DNA of 26,422 nt from the IMG/VR virus record IMGVR_UViG_3300025141_013414, positions 1 through 26,422 of that record; one strand, given 5' to 3'. Positions 12,514 to 21,212 of this stretch are shown here, piece after piece (position 1 is the stretch's first letter; each line of letters opens with the position of its first letter). Source of the DNA: a virus. The position numbers and the translations under genes are program-made. The notes beneath the pieces were generated by a model, which was not told the origin of the DNA, ran no database searches, and saw nothing but the letters and a program-made list of their open reading frames with translations.

Positions 12514-13826
12514 AAAAAGTATTAGTTATTGGACCGGCGCTAACGCAAAGCGGTTATGGAGAACACACACGTTTTGTGCTTCGCTCTCTAAGATCACGTC
12601 CTGAGTTATTTGATGTTTATCTCGTTAGTCTTAACTGGGGCCAAACTGGTTGGATTTGGGAAGATAACGAAGAACGCCAATGGATTGATCAGTTATTGGG
12701 CAAAACAATTGGATATACTCAACAAGGTGGTAAATTTGATTTGTGTTTGCATGTCACAATACCAGGAGAATGGCAAAGAAATCCAAACGCGCAAAAAACT
12801 ATTGGTATAACAGCAGGTACAGAATCTACCAAAATTTCTCCACAATGGTTTGAGAAATGCGCCACACAAGTCGATCAAATGATTGTGATCTCACAACACA
12901 CTAAATTTGCTTTTGTGAATACAGTTGTAGAAGCGAATAATGGGACTTCACCAGAACCAGTGAAGGTTAAACTATTAGAAGCAAAGCCAGGTTTAAAAAT
13001 TGATGTAGTCGGATATCCAGTTAGAGAATTCGAGAAAGTAGATCTAGATTTAAAGCTAAAGCATAAATTTAATTTTTTGACTGTTGGGACATGGATTCCA
13101 CGAAAAAACATGGAAAATACTATCAAATGGTTTGTTGAAGAATTCCACGATAAAGAAGTTGGCCTTATTATTAAAACTTCTTTAGCGAAGAACTGTATTC
13201 AAGATCGAATGGCTACTCAACAAAGGTTGAGTGAGCTTTTAACCAATTATAAAGATCGAACTTGTAGTGTTCATCTGTTGCATGGTGATCTCACAGATCA
13301 AGAAATGCATTCTTTGTATTTACACCCAAAAGTTAAGGTATTGTTAAGTTTATCGCACGGAGAAGGTTATGGTTTACCAATTTTCGAAGCTGCCTATAGC
13401 GGCTTACCAGTAATCGCTCCCGATTGGGGCGGACCTGTTGATTATTTGTATGTTCCTGATACTTCCCACCAGCCTTCAACGAAGGGTAGCATGACTCAGC
13501 AACAAAGAGCACCCAAGGCGAAACCAATGTTTAATTCGGTTTCCTATGAAATCAAGCCAGTTCAAAAAGAGGCTGTTTGGGCTACTGTTATCGAGGCTGA
13601 TTCTCAATGGTGTTTTCCGATAGAATGGCATTGTAAAAAGGTTATGCGAAAAGTTTTTAATAATTATGGAACAGCAAAATCAAAGGCAAAAAAACTGAAA
13701 TCCCATCTTTTAGAAACACATGCACAAGATAAGATGTATGATAAATTTGTCAACAGTGTTCACGATGCGAAAGAATTCAGTGTTGAGAATTGGCTAGACG
13801 AGTTAAGTGTTGAGTCATTCGGATGA
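12510..13826 (+). CDS. Family 4-type glycosyltransferase
   Basis: The 438-residue protein is assigned to ATG 12510, which overlaps the upstream stop as ATGA. The frame also opens at a TTG at 12492 inside the previous gene. It begins MKKVLVIGPALTQSGYGEHT. Its C-terminal half has HGEGYGLPIFEAAYSGLPVI with an E-x7-E motif and a TVGTWIPRKN segment (GT4-type, R and K for the phosphates). An unusual Gln/Lys/Pro-rich insert follows the active site (near residues 317-345). Its stop lies inside a 15-base hairpin (13822-13836), and the next gene starts within its last codons. Confidence 0.8.
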   Translation: MKKVLVIGPALTQSGYGEHTRFVLRSLRSRPELFDVYLVSLNWGQTGWIWEDNEERQWIDQLLGKTIGYTQQGGKFDLCLHVTIPGEWQRNPNAQKTIGITAGTESTKISPQWFEKCATQVDQMIVISQHTKFAFVNTVVEANNGTSPEPVKVKLLEAKPGLKIDVVGYPVREFEKVDLDLKLKHKFNFLTVGTWIPRKNMENTIKWFVEEFHDKEVGLIIKTSLAKNCIQDRMATQQRLSELLTNYKDRTCSVHLLHGDLTDQEMHSLYLHPKVKVLLSLSHGEGYGLPIFEAAYSGLPVIAPDWGGPVDYLYVPDTSHQPSTKGSMTQQQRAPKAKPMFNSVSYEIKPVQKEAVWATVIEADSQWCFPIEWHCKKVMRKVFNNYGTAKSKAKKLKSHLLETHAQDKMYDKFVNSVHDAKEFSVENWLDELSVESFG

Positions 13827-14664
13827 TAAAATCATCTTTATGGCAGATTTTTTTGTAGAAGATGGTTTGCTTGGTGGTGGTGAATTAAATAATCACGAAT
13901 TCTGTAATTTAGTTACTAAAACAACCCAACCACTTATAAAGATTAAATGTAGCCATGTTACAGAACAATTTCTTTATGACAATCGCTCATCAAGTTTTAT
14001 TGTTTCAAATTTTGTGCAATTAAATCCTAGATTTCGAGATCTATTAACACAATACTGTAATTATGTAATTTATGAACATGATCACAAGTATTTAAAAACC
14101 AGAAACCCCGCCGATTATAAAGATTATATTGCACCGAAAGATCAAATCATTAACTATGATTTTTATAAATACGCAAAAGCGGTATTTTGTCAAAGCGAAT
14201 TTCATAAGCAGATTGTAGAGAAGAACTTGTCATTAGACAACATCGTTAGTCTGGGCGGGAATCTTTGGTCTGATGAAAGTTTAAGTCTTTTAGAAAAACT
14301 GGCCGATAAGCCCAAAGAGGATAAGTTTTCAATTATGCAAAGTGATAATTGGCATAAGAATACAGCAGACGCAGTTAGGTTTTGCAAAATTAAAGAATTG
14401 GATTTTGAACTTATCCCTTCATGTTCAAATGAAGAATTTTTAAACAGATTAACAAACAATGATAAATTTGTGTTTCTTCCTAAAACACCAGAAACACTGT
14501 CGCGCATAATTGTGGAAGCAAGAATGGCAGGCATGTCTGTTACGACGAATAATAATGTCGGAGCCTCAAAAGAGGAATGGTTTAAGTTAAAGGGAAAAGA
14601 GTTGATTGAAAAAATGAGGGATAAAAAACCTGAAATCCTTACAAAAGTATTGGAGGTGTTTTAA
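13807..14664 (+). CDS. Glycosyltransferase-like protein (GT-B)
   Basis: The 285-residue product is given from GTG 13807, inside the previous gene. A TTG at 13810 is equally possible. The first in-frame ATG (13840) would remove the beta strand KIIFMADFF, so it is unlikely. Features are GGGELNNHEF near the N terminus, a CQSEFHKQIV segment typical of GT-B enzymes, and TPETLSRIIVEARMAGMSV, a GT4-like donor-site helix with Glu. It is short for GT4 (usually 350-400 residues), so it may be a reduced enzyme. It is probably co-translated with its neighbours. Confidence 0.6.
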   Translation: MLSHSDDKIIFMADFFVEDGLLGGGELNNHEFCNLVTKTTQPLIKIKCSHVTEQFLYDNRSSSFIVSNFVQLNPRFRDLLTQYCNYVIYEHDHKYLKTRNPADYKDYIAPKDQIINYDFYKYAKAVFCQSEFHKQIVEKNLSLDNIVSLGGNLWSDESLSLLEKLADKPKEDKFSIMQSDNWHKNTADAVRFCKIKELDFELIPSCSNEEFLNRLTNNDKFVFLPKTPETLSRIIVEARMAGMSVTTNNNVGASKEEWFKLKGKELIEKMRDKKPEILTKVLEVF

Positions 14665-15588
14665 ATGAAAATTCTTTTAACTTTGAATAAAACACTCAGG
14701 AGAGGAACCAAGGACATTGAAGATGGTGGCTATAAAAACGTTTACTTACCCCTAAAAGACCTGGAACATGATGTTTATTTTTACGATACTGTAAATCCAG
14801 AAGAAAAAAGTTTTTCAAAAATTATAGAATCCTTTAAGCCCGACTTAATTTTTTGTTGTATGACCGGAAATCCCCAAATGACTCCTTTTGAGCCTTGGGA
14901 AGAAATAAGACAAGAAACAGAATCTGGTAGAACAAAGACATTTAATTGGTTTTGTGACGACACTTGGCGATTTAAAAGTTTTTCTAGTAAAACGTGTCAC
15001 TATTTTAATGTTTGTTCAACACCAGAACCCAGTTATATTGACAATTTTAAGCAAGTTGGCTATGACAAGATTATTTTAGGTGCATGGCACTCCAATAAGA
15101 ATTATCATCCGTTCATAGAATTTCGTGATAAGACATTAGAGTCTTCTTTTGTTGGAAGAATGGATCCATTAAGAACTCCCTATGTTGAAATGCTGAAGAA
15201 CTATAAAGTCCCAATGGTTCAAATCACAAATGTTAATTATGAAGAATTAATGATGGCTTATTCTAACTCGAAAATTGGATTAAATTTTAGCGTGAACCCT
15301 AATGATCCTGAATTTAAAACACAAATGAAGGCAAGAATGTTTGAAATACCTGGGGCAAACAGTTTATTACTAACCGAACACCATGATGGAATCGAAAATT
15401 TCTTTGAAATTAATAAAGAAATAGTAACTTGGAAGTCGGGACAGGAATTACTAGAGAAGATACAATTTCTTATAAAAAATCCGAAAATTGTAGAACAAAT
15501 AAGCACTCGTGGGCATAATAGGTTCCTTAAAGAACACCAGTCTCACGCCCGCTTAGAAAAGGTCTTAGAAGAAATTAATAAGTTATGA
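14665..15588 (+). CDS. CgeB-like glycosyltransferase
   Basis: This 307-residue protein has GGAGG at 14652-14656 inside the upstream gene and starts directly after that gene's stop. It starts MKILLTLNKTLRRGTKDIED; a KPDLIFCCM strand, FVGRMDPLRTPYVEML and SKIGLNFSVNPND lead to RMFEIPGANSLLLTEHHDGIENFFE. That layout is typical of CgeB/DUF3880-type glycosyltransferases, where the Glu in RMFEIPG contacts the donor. The next gene overlaps as ATGA. Sugar and acceptor are unknown; the context is glycan assembly. Confidence 0.7.
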   Translation: MKILLTLNKTLRRGTKDIEDGGYKNVYLPLKDLEHDVYFYDTVNPEEKSFSKIIESFKPDLIFCCMTGNPQMTPFEPWEEIRQETESGRTKTFNWFCDDTWRFKSFSSKTCHYFNVCSTPEPSYIDNFKQVGYDKIILGAWHSNKNYHPFIEFRDKTLESSFVGRMDPLRTPYVEMLKNYKVPMVQITNVNYEELMMAYSNSKIGLNFSVNPNDPEFKTQMKARMFEIPGANSLLLTEHHDGIENFFEINKEIVTWKSGQELLEKIQFLIKNPKIVEQISTRGHNRFLKEHQSHARLEKVLEEINKL

Positions 15589-16481
15589 GAGTTTATATTA
15601 AGAACCATAGTTCTCATGCGGGCCATTGGATTTATAATAAGGGGTATGTTGGTGGTTGGGAATCAAAGGGTTATGAAACCATTTTATATAACTCTTTATC
15701 TGAAATAGATGATTCTGATTATTATTTGATGTCTGTAGATTCTGATATCAATTTACAAAATTTACATGTTATTAAAAATTCTATCAAGTCTTTTGTTTAT
15801 GCACAGCCAAACAGTTTTCCTGAACCATGGGGAAGACATCCAAACTTTAAATGCTTATGCGCGGATAATGTTATCGATTCTTTAAACTCAATAGATAATT
15901 GTAAATTGTGGTCTTTTGGAGACAATGCTAAATTTCATAATAAATGGAAATCTGTTGATAGAATTTTGTTGGCCTTTGATTCAGTAAATTATAAAGATTT
16001 GAGAAAAGGTGAATATGTTTACGATGTATGCTTTATTGGCGGCTGGGCCAATAATGGATTCAATGAAAAGAAAAGAATAATGTTAGAGCATTTTGCTGAA
16101 TTGCATAATTCAGGACTAAAGTGTGGTATTTTTATAAACAAAAATTTAACGCATGAACAGGAGAACCAAGTTCTATCAAATAGTAAAGTGGCCCTCAACA
16201 TACACGATGCTTATCAGAGAGTTCTTGGGCTTGATTCGAATGAGAGAACTTTTAAATCTTTAGGCTTGACAGGGGCGTTGGTATGTGATAACATTACTCA
16301 AGTTAAAGATACATTCCCAAGTTTAGAACTTTATGAAAGCCCGAAACAAATGATTGAATTAATAAAACATTATGTTGAAACACCCTCAGATGAATTGGAA
16401 GAAATTAAGAAAAAGAATAGGGAATTGATTAATAATGAACACACATACATTAAAAGAGTGGAGCAGTTAACGAGTTTATAG
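15585..16481 (+). CDS. CgeB-like glycosyltransferase, divergent
   Basis: The 298-residue protein starts at an ATG overlapping the previous stop (ATGA). It begins MRVYIKNHSSHAGHWIYNKG. DVCFIGGWANNGFNEKKRI and SKVALNIHDAYQRVLGLDSN are followed by ERTFKSLGLTGALVCDNITQ. This order parallels that of the preceding CgeB-like gene, so both may descend from one ancestor. No signal peptide or membrane segment is visible. Its stop is followed by an 80-base gap with a possible gene stub (16481-16537). Confidence 0.6.
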   Translation: MRVYIKNHSSHAGHWIYNKGYVGGWESKGYETILYNSLSEIDDSDYYLMSVDSDINLQNLHVIKNSIKSFVYAQPNSFPEPWGRHPNFKCLCADNVIDSLNSIDNCKLWSFGDNAKFHNKWKSVDRILLAFDSVNYKDLRKGEYVYDVCFIGGWANNGFNEKKRIMLEHFAELHNSGLKCGIFINKNLTHEQENQVLSNSKVALNIHDAYQRVLGLDSNERTFKSLGLTGALVCDNITQVKDTFPSLELYESPKQMIELIKHYVETPSDELEEIKKKNRELINNEHTYIKRVEQLTSL

Positions 16482-16537
16482 TGATTTATGTCATTGTCAT
16501 GAATGATCACAATTTAAACAGTGAAGATTGGAAATAA
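16481..16537 (+). pseudogene. Possible 18-codon gene stub
   Basis: A GTG overlapping the previous stop opens an 18-residue frame (MIYVIVMNDHNLNSEDWK) ending at TAA 16535-16537. The first residues look like the initial beta strand of a Rossmann or GT domain, so it could be a relic of a deleted gene. It is too short to test. A weak hairpin (TCATT/AATGA, 16491-16495 with 16502-16506) overlaps it, without a T tract. Confidence 0.2.
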
Positions 16538-16561
16538 ATAATCATCTCAAAAAGGGAAATA

Positions 16562-17296
16562 ATGAAAGTAGCACTGATTATACCATGTTTTAACTCAATC
16601 AAATATGTTGATGAGTGCATAAAGTCAGCTTTATCACAAAATTATGATAATGTAGAGGTACACGCTTATGATAATGAAAGTACCGATGGAACTTATGAAA
16701 GATTATTAGAAATACAATCAAATAATCCTAAATTAAATGTCCATCACATAAAAAACATTTACCCGAATTCCTATTGGGAAATTATTGAACACTCTTTTCA
16801 AAATTTAGATGCAGATTATTTTACTTTTCTTGCTTCTGATGATTACATAGATGCAGATTATGTGTCTAATTGTGTTGAAGTCATTTCTTACAATCCCAAT
16901 AAGATTAAATGCATTCAAAGTCCTATGATCGGTTTCAACAATGATAATAGTTCCCAAAGTTCACTTTCCCATAGTTATAAAAATTTAAAAGATTTTAAAT
17001 CATTGTGTATAATAAAAAGTCCAGTTAATACCCCCACTGTTTTTTTTCATAAAGATTTATTTCCATTTTTAAAGACAGAAGCCTTAAATGCTAACAATTT
17101 ATCATTATGTGGGGTAGAAGATTATGACATATATTGTTCTTTAGCTGATAATGAAATTTTTATTTATCCTATACCCAAATTTATGGGTTATTATTATAGA
17201 TGGCATCCAGATCAATGTACTTGGAAAGTTCATAAATTAAATTTAAATTATGATAAGGTAATACAAAATTATTGGAAAAATAAATGGGGCTTGTAA
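16562..17296 (+). CDS. Family 2 glycosyltransferase (GT-A)
   Basis: The 244-residue protein is preceded by AAAGGGAAATA. It has the GT2 hallmarks: VALIIPCFNSIKYVDECIKS at the start, VEVHAYDNESTDGTYERLLE (Asp37 for the nucleotide), and FLASDDYIDADY, where Asp93-Asp94 is the metal-binding DxD-like site. A late VEDYDIYCSLA segment is at the expected place for the catalytic base. It is of normal size for single-domain GT2 enzymes and lacks membrane helices, so it should be cytoplasmic. It would act with the other transferases in glycan assembly. Confidence 0.85.
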   Translation: MKVALIIPCFNSIKYVDECIKSALSQNYDNVEVHAYDNESTDGTYERLLEIQSNNPKLNVHHIKNIYPNSYWEIIEHSFQNLDADYFTFLASDDYIDADYVSNCVEVISYNPNKIKCIQSPMIGFNNDNSSQSSLSHSYKNLKDFKSLCIIKSPVNTPTVFFHKDLFPFLKTEALNANNLSLCGVEDYDIYCSLADNEIFIYPIPKFMGYYYRWHPDQCTWKVHKLNLNYDKVIQNYWKNKWGL

Positions 17297-17324
17297 AAAA
17301 AAGTTCTAATACAAGGAGAAGAAA

Positions 17325-18134
17325 ATGAATAGTTATGAAACAAAAATGGCCTATATTTTATCACAACTTGTGGACAAAAATGGTGTGGTTGGTATAAAAA
17401 CCTCTTTTGAAGACGAAGGAGCAACATTTAATGAGGTTATAAGGTTAAAAGAGATTTCCAACCAATCAAATACTAAAATCAATTTAAAAATTGGCGGCCC
17501 CGAGGCAATCAGAGACATAAAAGATTCATTAGTAATCGGAGTTAAAGGTTTAGTGGCTCCTATGGTAGAGTCTGCATTTGGTTTGAAAAAGTTTATTGAT
17601 GCTGTTAATAAAAACATTGTTGGTCCTTGTGCTAGAGATAGTTTGAATTTGGCAATAAATGTAGAAACTATAACTGCTATAAATAATTTAGATCAAATTC
17701 TAGAATCGGAATGTATAGACCAGTTGTATGGAATTACTATTGGTCGTAGTGATTTAATTGCATCTATGGGTTTTGAAAAAAGGAGAATTAATGACGAAGA
17801 AGTTTATAAAATTGTTTCTGATGCGTTTAGGAAAGTTAAAAAGAATGGATTAAAAGCTATCATGGGTGGCGGAATTGATATACAGTCTTATGACTTTGTT
17901 AAAGAACTTCACAAAGAAGGTTTACTTGACCGCATTGAAACAAGATACGTTATGTTTGATCTTTCAAAATGCATTTCTCAGTTTGAAAATAATTTATTAA
18001 AAGCACAAGAATTTGAGCTTAATTGGTTAAACAATAAAAGACAGATTTACGGCCAAAGATCGACAATAGAAGAATCTAGAATAGAAATGATAGGTAAAAG
18101 AATTAAAGAATCCTTTGAAAAAGTTGGTAAATAA
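17325..18134 (+). CDS. HpcH/HpaI-type aldolase
   Basis: The 269-residue protein has AAGGAGAAG just before its ATG. It is a TIM-barrel-type sequence with the family marks NLKIGGPEAIRDI, GLVAPMVESAFGLKKF (catalytic/metal region), INVETITAINNL and ITIGRSDLIASMG. These match the HpcH/HpaI aldolase/citrate-lyase beta family, which makes or breaks C-C bonds of pyruvate- or acyl-containing substrates with a divalent metal. In this locus it may make or use a keto-acid precursor for the sugar branch made by the ThDP enzyme (inference). Its stop is followed at once by a relic of the ThDP gene start. Phosphoenolpyruvate mutase was considered, but its signature is absent. Confidence 0.75.
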   Translation: MNSYETKMAYILSQLVDKNGVVGIKTSFEDEGATFNEVIRLKEISNQSNTKINLKIGGPEAIRDIKDSLVIGVKGLVAPMVESAFGLKKFIDAVNKNIVGPCARDSLNLAINVETITAINNLDQILESECIDQLYGITIGRSDLIASMGFEKRRINDEEVYKIVSDAFRKVKKNGLKAIMGGGIDIQSYDFVKELHKEGLLDRIETRYVMFDLSKCISQFENNLLKAQEFELNWLNNKRQIYGQRSTIEESRIEMIGKRIKESFEKVGK

Positions 18135-18139
18135 GAAAA

Positions 18140-18205
18140 ATGCTAGCATCAAAATACATCGCACGTTTTATTACAAATAAAAAAATTATCTGTTGGAGGG
18201 AATGA
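18140..18205 (+). pseudogene. Relic of the 5' end of the ThDP-enzyme gene
   Basis: A 21-codon frame reads MLASKYIARFITNKKIICWRE. Its first 16 residues match the start of the ThDP enzyme at 18611 (MLLADYVANFIANKKI) at about ten positions. The DNA shares CAAATAAAAAAATT at the same register, after which the resemblance stops. The HAD gene's ribosome site GGAGGG (18195-18200) follows the break. It looks like a remnant left when the HAD gene was inserted or duplicated in front of the ThDP gene. Confidence 0.55.
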
Positions 18206-18206
18206 A

Positions 18207-18608
18207 GTGGAAACTGGTGAATTTATTGAGTTTATCGATAGTGCTGAAAAAAATACTTTAGCTATTGATTTTGATGGTGTTATTCATAACAACAATAAAG
18301 GCTTTTATGATGGAACAGTCTATGGAGAACCCATAGTTGGCTCTTTAGAGGCTATCAAAGATCTAGCGAACGATTATAAAATTATAATTTATACTTGTAA
18401 AGCAAACCCTGATAGACCCCTTGTGAACAACAAAACCGGAGTTGAATTAGTTTGGGAATGGTTAAAAAAGTATCAAATAGATTCTTGTGTTCTTGATGTA
18501 ACATTTGAAAAGCCAAATGCTTTAGCCTACATTGATGATAAAGCCATAAGATTTGAATCTTGGGATGACACAAAAGAAGTTCTAAAATTAAATAAGCTTG
18601 TGAGGTAA
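18207..18608 (+). CDS. HAD-superfamily phosphatase-like protein
   Basis: The 133-residue protein starts at GTG 18207 with GGAGGG at 18195-18200. Motif I is AIDFDGVIH (nucleophile Asp21 and acid Asp23), motif II is IIYTCKA (Thr63), motif III includes Lys102 in FEKPNA, and motif IV is AYIDDKA (Asp110, Asp111). All HAD phosphatase elements are present in a compact, cap-less form. It may dephosphorylate a sugar or keto-acid phosphate made in this operon (inference). It lies between the relic and the intact ThDP gene. Confidence 0.8.
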   Translation: METGEFIEFIDSAEKNTLAIDFDGVIHNNNKGFYDGTVYGEPIVGSLEAIKDLANDYKIIIYTCKANPDRPLVNNKTGVELVWEWLKKYQIDSCVLDVTFEKPNALAYIDDKAIRFESWDDTKEVLKLNKLVR

Positions 18609-18610
18609 AT

Positions 18611-20332
18611 GTGTTATTGGCAGATTATGTTGCAAATTTCATTGCAAATAAAAAAATTGATACCGTTTTTAGCATACCAGGTGGTGGTTGTATCTTTTTA
18701 AATGATGCTTTTGCTAGAAAATCTGACATACAAATGGTGGCAAATCATCATGAACAAGGTTGCGCTCTTGCCGCCGAAGGTTATGCAAGAATTTCACAAA
18801 AACCAGGAGTTTGCCTTTTAACCTCTGGTCCTGGCGGCTCCAATGCTTGGACTGGAACGCTGTGTTCTTATCAAGATAGTGTTCCTGTAATAGTGATAAG
18901 TGGAAATGTTAATAGAAACTTAACTACAAACTATACTAAATTAAAAATGAGACAATTAGGAGATCAAGAGTTTGATACCGTTAAAACTGTTTCTAATTTT
19001 ACAAAATTTGCGGTGCAAGTAAATGATCCAAATAAAATAAAATTTTATTTAGAAAAAGCCTATCATTTAGCAATTTCAGGTAGACCAGGCCCAGTTTGGA
19101 TTGATATTCCACTAGACATACAAAAAAAAGAAATAGATGTAGATACATTAATCGGTTTTGTGCCCCCATCAGAAAAGTATCAGGAATTAAATTTAGATTT
19201 AATTTGCAATAAAATACTTAACAGTAAAAAACCTTTAATTGTTGTAGGTAATGGCGTAAGGTTAAGCGATTCTGTTAAAATTTTAGAAAGAATCATAGAT
19301 AAACATAAGATACCTGTTATCACTTCCTTAAACGGCAGTGATTCATTTTCAAACGAAAATGAAAATTATTTTGGAAGGTTTGGGATTTTAGGCCAAATTG
19401 CAGCAAATAAAATTCTTCAAAAATCTGATTTTGTATTATCTTTGGGAAGTCGATTGTATGTTAGACAAACAGGTTATAATTTTAAAAATTTTGCCAAAAA
19501 TGCCTTTAAAGTATATGTAGACATAGATAAGGCTGAATTAGAAAAGCCAACTCTTTATCCTGATTTAAAAATAAACTCTGATGTTAATTACTTTCTGGCT
19601 AAATTAGAAAATAAAATACCATTATTGTCGATTAATTCTTGGAAAAAAGAATGTAAAAAAATTTTAGATGACAATTCGACTGTATTGAATCGCCACAGGA
19701 CTGCTAATCCCTTAAGTATTTATGGCGTAATAGATAAGTTAAATGGGTATATGAAAAATAATTTACCAGTCGTTCTATCAAATGGTTCGGCAAATGTTGT
19801 TGCTATGCAGGTGTTGATGCTAAAGAAAGAACAAAGACTTTTCACCAATAAAGCAACAGCACCAATGGGTTATGGTATGCCTGCTGCTATTGGAGCTTAT
19901 TATGGGTGCAAAAAAACTATTTTATGCCTAGAGGGGGATGGAAGCTTTCATATGAACATTCAGGAACTACAAGTAATCTCTCAAAACAAATTACCCATCA
20001 AATTAATTGTTTTCAATAACGATGGCTATTTGTCTATAAAGATAACCCAAAAAAATTATTGTAAAGGCAACTTGTCCTTATCCAATCCTTCAAGCGGCTT
20101 AACATTACCTAAATACTCAAAAATTGCTCACGCTTATGGAATCCCTTACAGATCAGTAAAAAACCACAAAGAACTTAAAAAAGTGTTGGATGATACCTTT
20201 TCTAATACCGGCCCCGAAATAATAGAGATTTTTGTTGACCCAGATGAATACCACGAACCAAAGGTGATGGCAAAATTAGACGATAATGGAAATTTTATAC
20301 CTGGCAATCTGGAAGATATAAGTTGGTTATGA
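18611..20332 (+). CDS. ThDP-dependent enzyme, acetolactate-synthase-like
   Basis: The 573-residue protein starts at GTG 18611 with TGAGGT just before. It has three domains like acetolactate synthase: the PYR domain contains NHHEQGCALAAEGYAR with the catalytic Glu48, the middle domain covers about 190-340, and the PP domain contains GDG at 442-444 and NND at 469-471 (Mg-ThDP site). Family members decarboxylate pyruvate and add the two-carbon unit to a carbonyl. With the RfbH-type dehydrase downstream, it resembles the Yersinia enzyme YerE, which adds a two-carbon branch to a 3,6-dideoxy-4-keto sugar. Acetolactate synthesis is the alternative, but no other branched-chain amino acid genes are present. 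Its stop overlaps the next start. Confidence 0.75.
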   Translation: MLLADYVANFIANKKIDTVFSIPGGGCIFLNDAFARKSDIQMVANHHEQGCALAAEGYARISQKPGVCLLTSGPGGSNAWTGTLCSYQDSVPVIVISGNVNRNLTTNYTKLKMRQLGDQEFDTVKTVSNFTKFAVQVNDPNKIKFYLEKAYHLAISGRPGPVWIDIPLDIQKKEIDVDTLIGFVPPSEKYQELNLDLICNKILNSKKPLIVVGNGVRLSDSVKILERIIDKHKIPVITSLNGSDSFSNENENYFGRFGILGQIAANKILQKSDFVLSLGSRLYVRQTGYNFKNFAKNAFKVYVDIDKAELEKPTLYPDLKINSDVNYFLAKLENKIPLLSINSWKKECKKILDDNSTVLNRHRTANPLSIYGVIDKLNGYMKNNLPVVLSNGSANVVAMQVLMLKKEQRLFTNKATAPMGYGMPAAIGAYYGCKKTILCLEGDGSFHMNIQELQVISQNKLPIKLIVFNNDGYLSIKITQKNYCKGNLSLSNPSSGLTLPKYSKIAHAYGIPYRSVKNHKELKKVLDDTFSNTGPEIIEIFVDPDEYHEPKVMAKLDDNGNFIPGNLEDISWL

Positions 20333-21180
20333 AAATTTTATTAACTGGTGCCAATGGATTTATTGGCTCAACATTTAAAAATTATGCTATCGCAAATAAG
20401 GAAGATATAGACTTTATTTGCTCTACCAGAAACTTTCTCAATCCGCTAGATTATGATTCATTGGAAGAATTATTTTCTACTGAAAAAATCGACTTTATTA
20501 TTCATACTGCGGTTGATGGTGGCCGTCGAAATAAAATAGAAGACGCTAGTGTTTTTTATAATAATTTGTTGATGTTTGAAAATTTAATGAAATTTTCTAA
20601 TAAGGTGAAGGGTCTATTATTTTTTGGTAGTGGTGCTGAATTTGATCGTTTTCAACACGTAAGCAACGTGAGTCAAGCCGATTTTGGAACCCACATTCCT
20701 AATGATTATTATGGTTTTTCAAAATATGTAATGGCAAAAAGAATTTCTAATTTTACAAATGCTATAAATCTCAGAATTTTTAACTGTTTTGGAGAATTAG
20801 AAAAAGAAGATAGAATGATAAAGTCAAACATTCGAAATTGTCTTCAAGGTTTACCACTTATTATTCATCAAGACAGAAAAATGGATTTTTTTTATGCTGA
20901 AGATGCGTGCCGAGTTATTTCTTTTTTAATTAATAACTGGGACGATTCTTTGCCGCAACATATTAACCTGTCTTATTCCAACAAAGTCACTTTGTTTAAG
21001 ATTGCGACTTTAATAAATAATTTATTTTCTTTTAAATGCGAGATTAAAGTAGAAAAGCCTGGTTTTGAAAAAGATTATTATGGCTGCTCTCAAGCACTAG
21101 AAACGCTCGGAATAGAATTAATAGGGTTAAAAGGCGGTCTTCAAAAAATGTATCAAAGTTTAAGTCCGCAAAAACTTTAA
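20329..21180 (+). CDS. NAD(P)-dependent epimerase/dehydratase-family oxidoreductase
   Basis: The 283-residue protein starts at ATG 20329, overlapping the ThDP gene's stop; an upstream start at 20323 is less likely. It has a Rossmann fold with LLTGANGFIG (Gly-rich loop 7-13), FFGSGAEF as the Ser/Thr strand and YYGFSK (Tyr128, Lys132) as the catalytic pair. It is an extended short-chain dehydrogenase. In this context it could reduce a keto group of the branched sugar, as YerF does in yersiniose synthesis (inference), or epimerise it. It is followed by a 32-base gap with an extended -10 promoter. Confidence 0.75.
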   Translation: MKILLTGANGFIGSTFKNYAIANKEDIDFICSTRNFLNPLDYDSLEELFSTEKIDFIIHTAVDGGRRNKIEDASVFYNNLLMFENLMKFSNKVKGLLFFGSGAEFDRFQHVSNVSQADFGTHIPNDYYGFSKYVMAKRISNFTNAINLRIFNCFGELEKEDRMIKSNIRNCLQGLPLIIHQDRKMDFFYAEDACRVISFLINNWDDSLPQHINLSYSNKVTLFKIATLINNLFSFKCEIKVEKPGFEKDYYGCSQALETLGIELIGLKGGLQKMYQSLSPQKL

Positions 21181-21195
21181 ATCAGTTAGTAAGAG

Positions 21196-21204
21196 TGGTA
21201 TAAT
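21196..21204 (+). promoter_or_regulatory. Extended -10 promoter, nearly leaderless
   Basis: TGGTATAAT is a perfect extended -10 (TG, one base, TATAAT at 21199-21204) in the 32-base gap between two sugar genes. The -35 region is poor. The predicted start (about 21211) is 2 bases before the ATG at 21213, and the gap contains no Shine-Dalgarno sequence, so the message may be nearly leaderless. Confidence 0.5.
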
Positions 21205-21212
21205 CTATAAAA

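Noticed and set aside
13822-13836. GATGAT-AAA-ATCATC hairpin as a terminator
   Set aside because: It is in the middle of overlapping genes, lacks GC pairs and is followed by only three Ts. It may affect translation coupling but not termination.
17325-18134. Phosphoenolpyruvate mutase and a phosphonate pathway with the ThDP enzyme
   Set aside because: The PEP-mutase signature is absent, the APMVES motif fits HpcH/HpaI aldolases, and the ThDP protein is of full acetolactate-synthase length.
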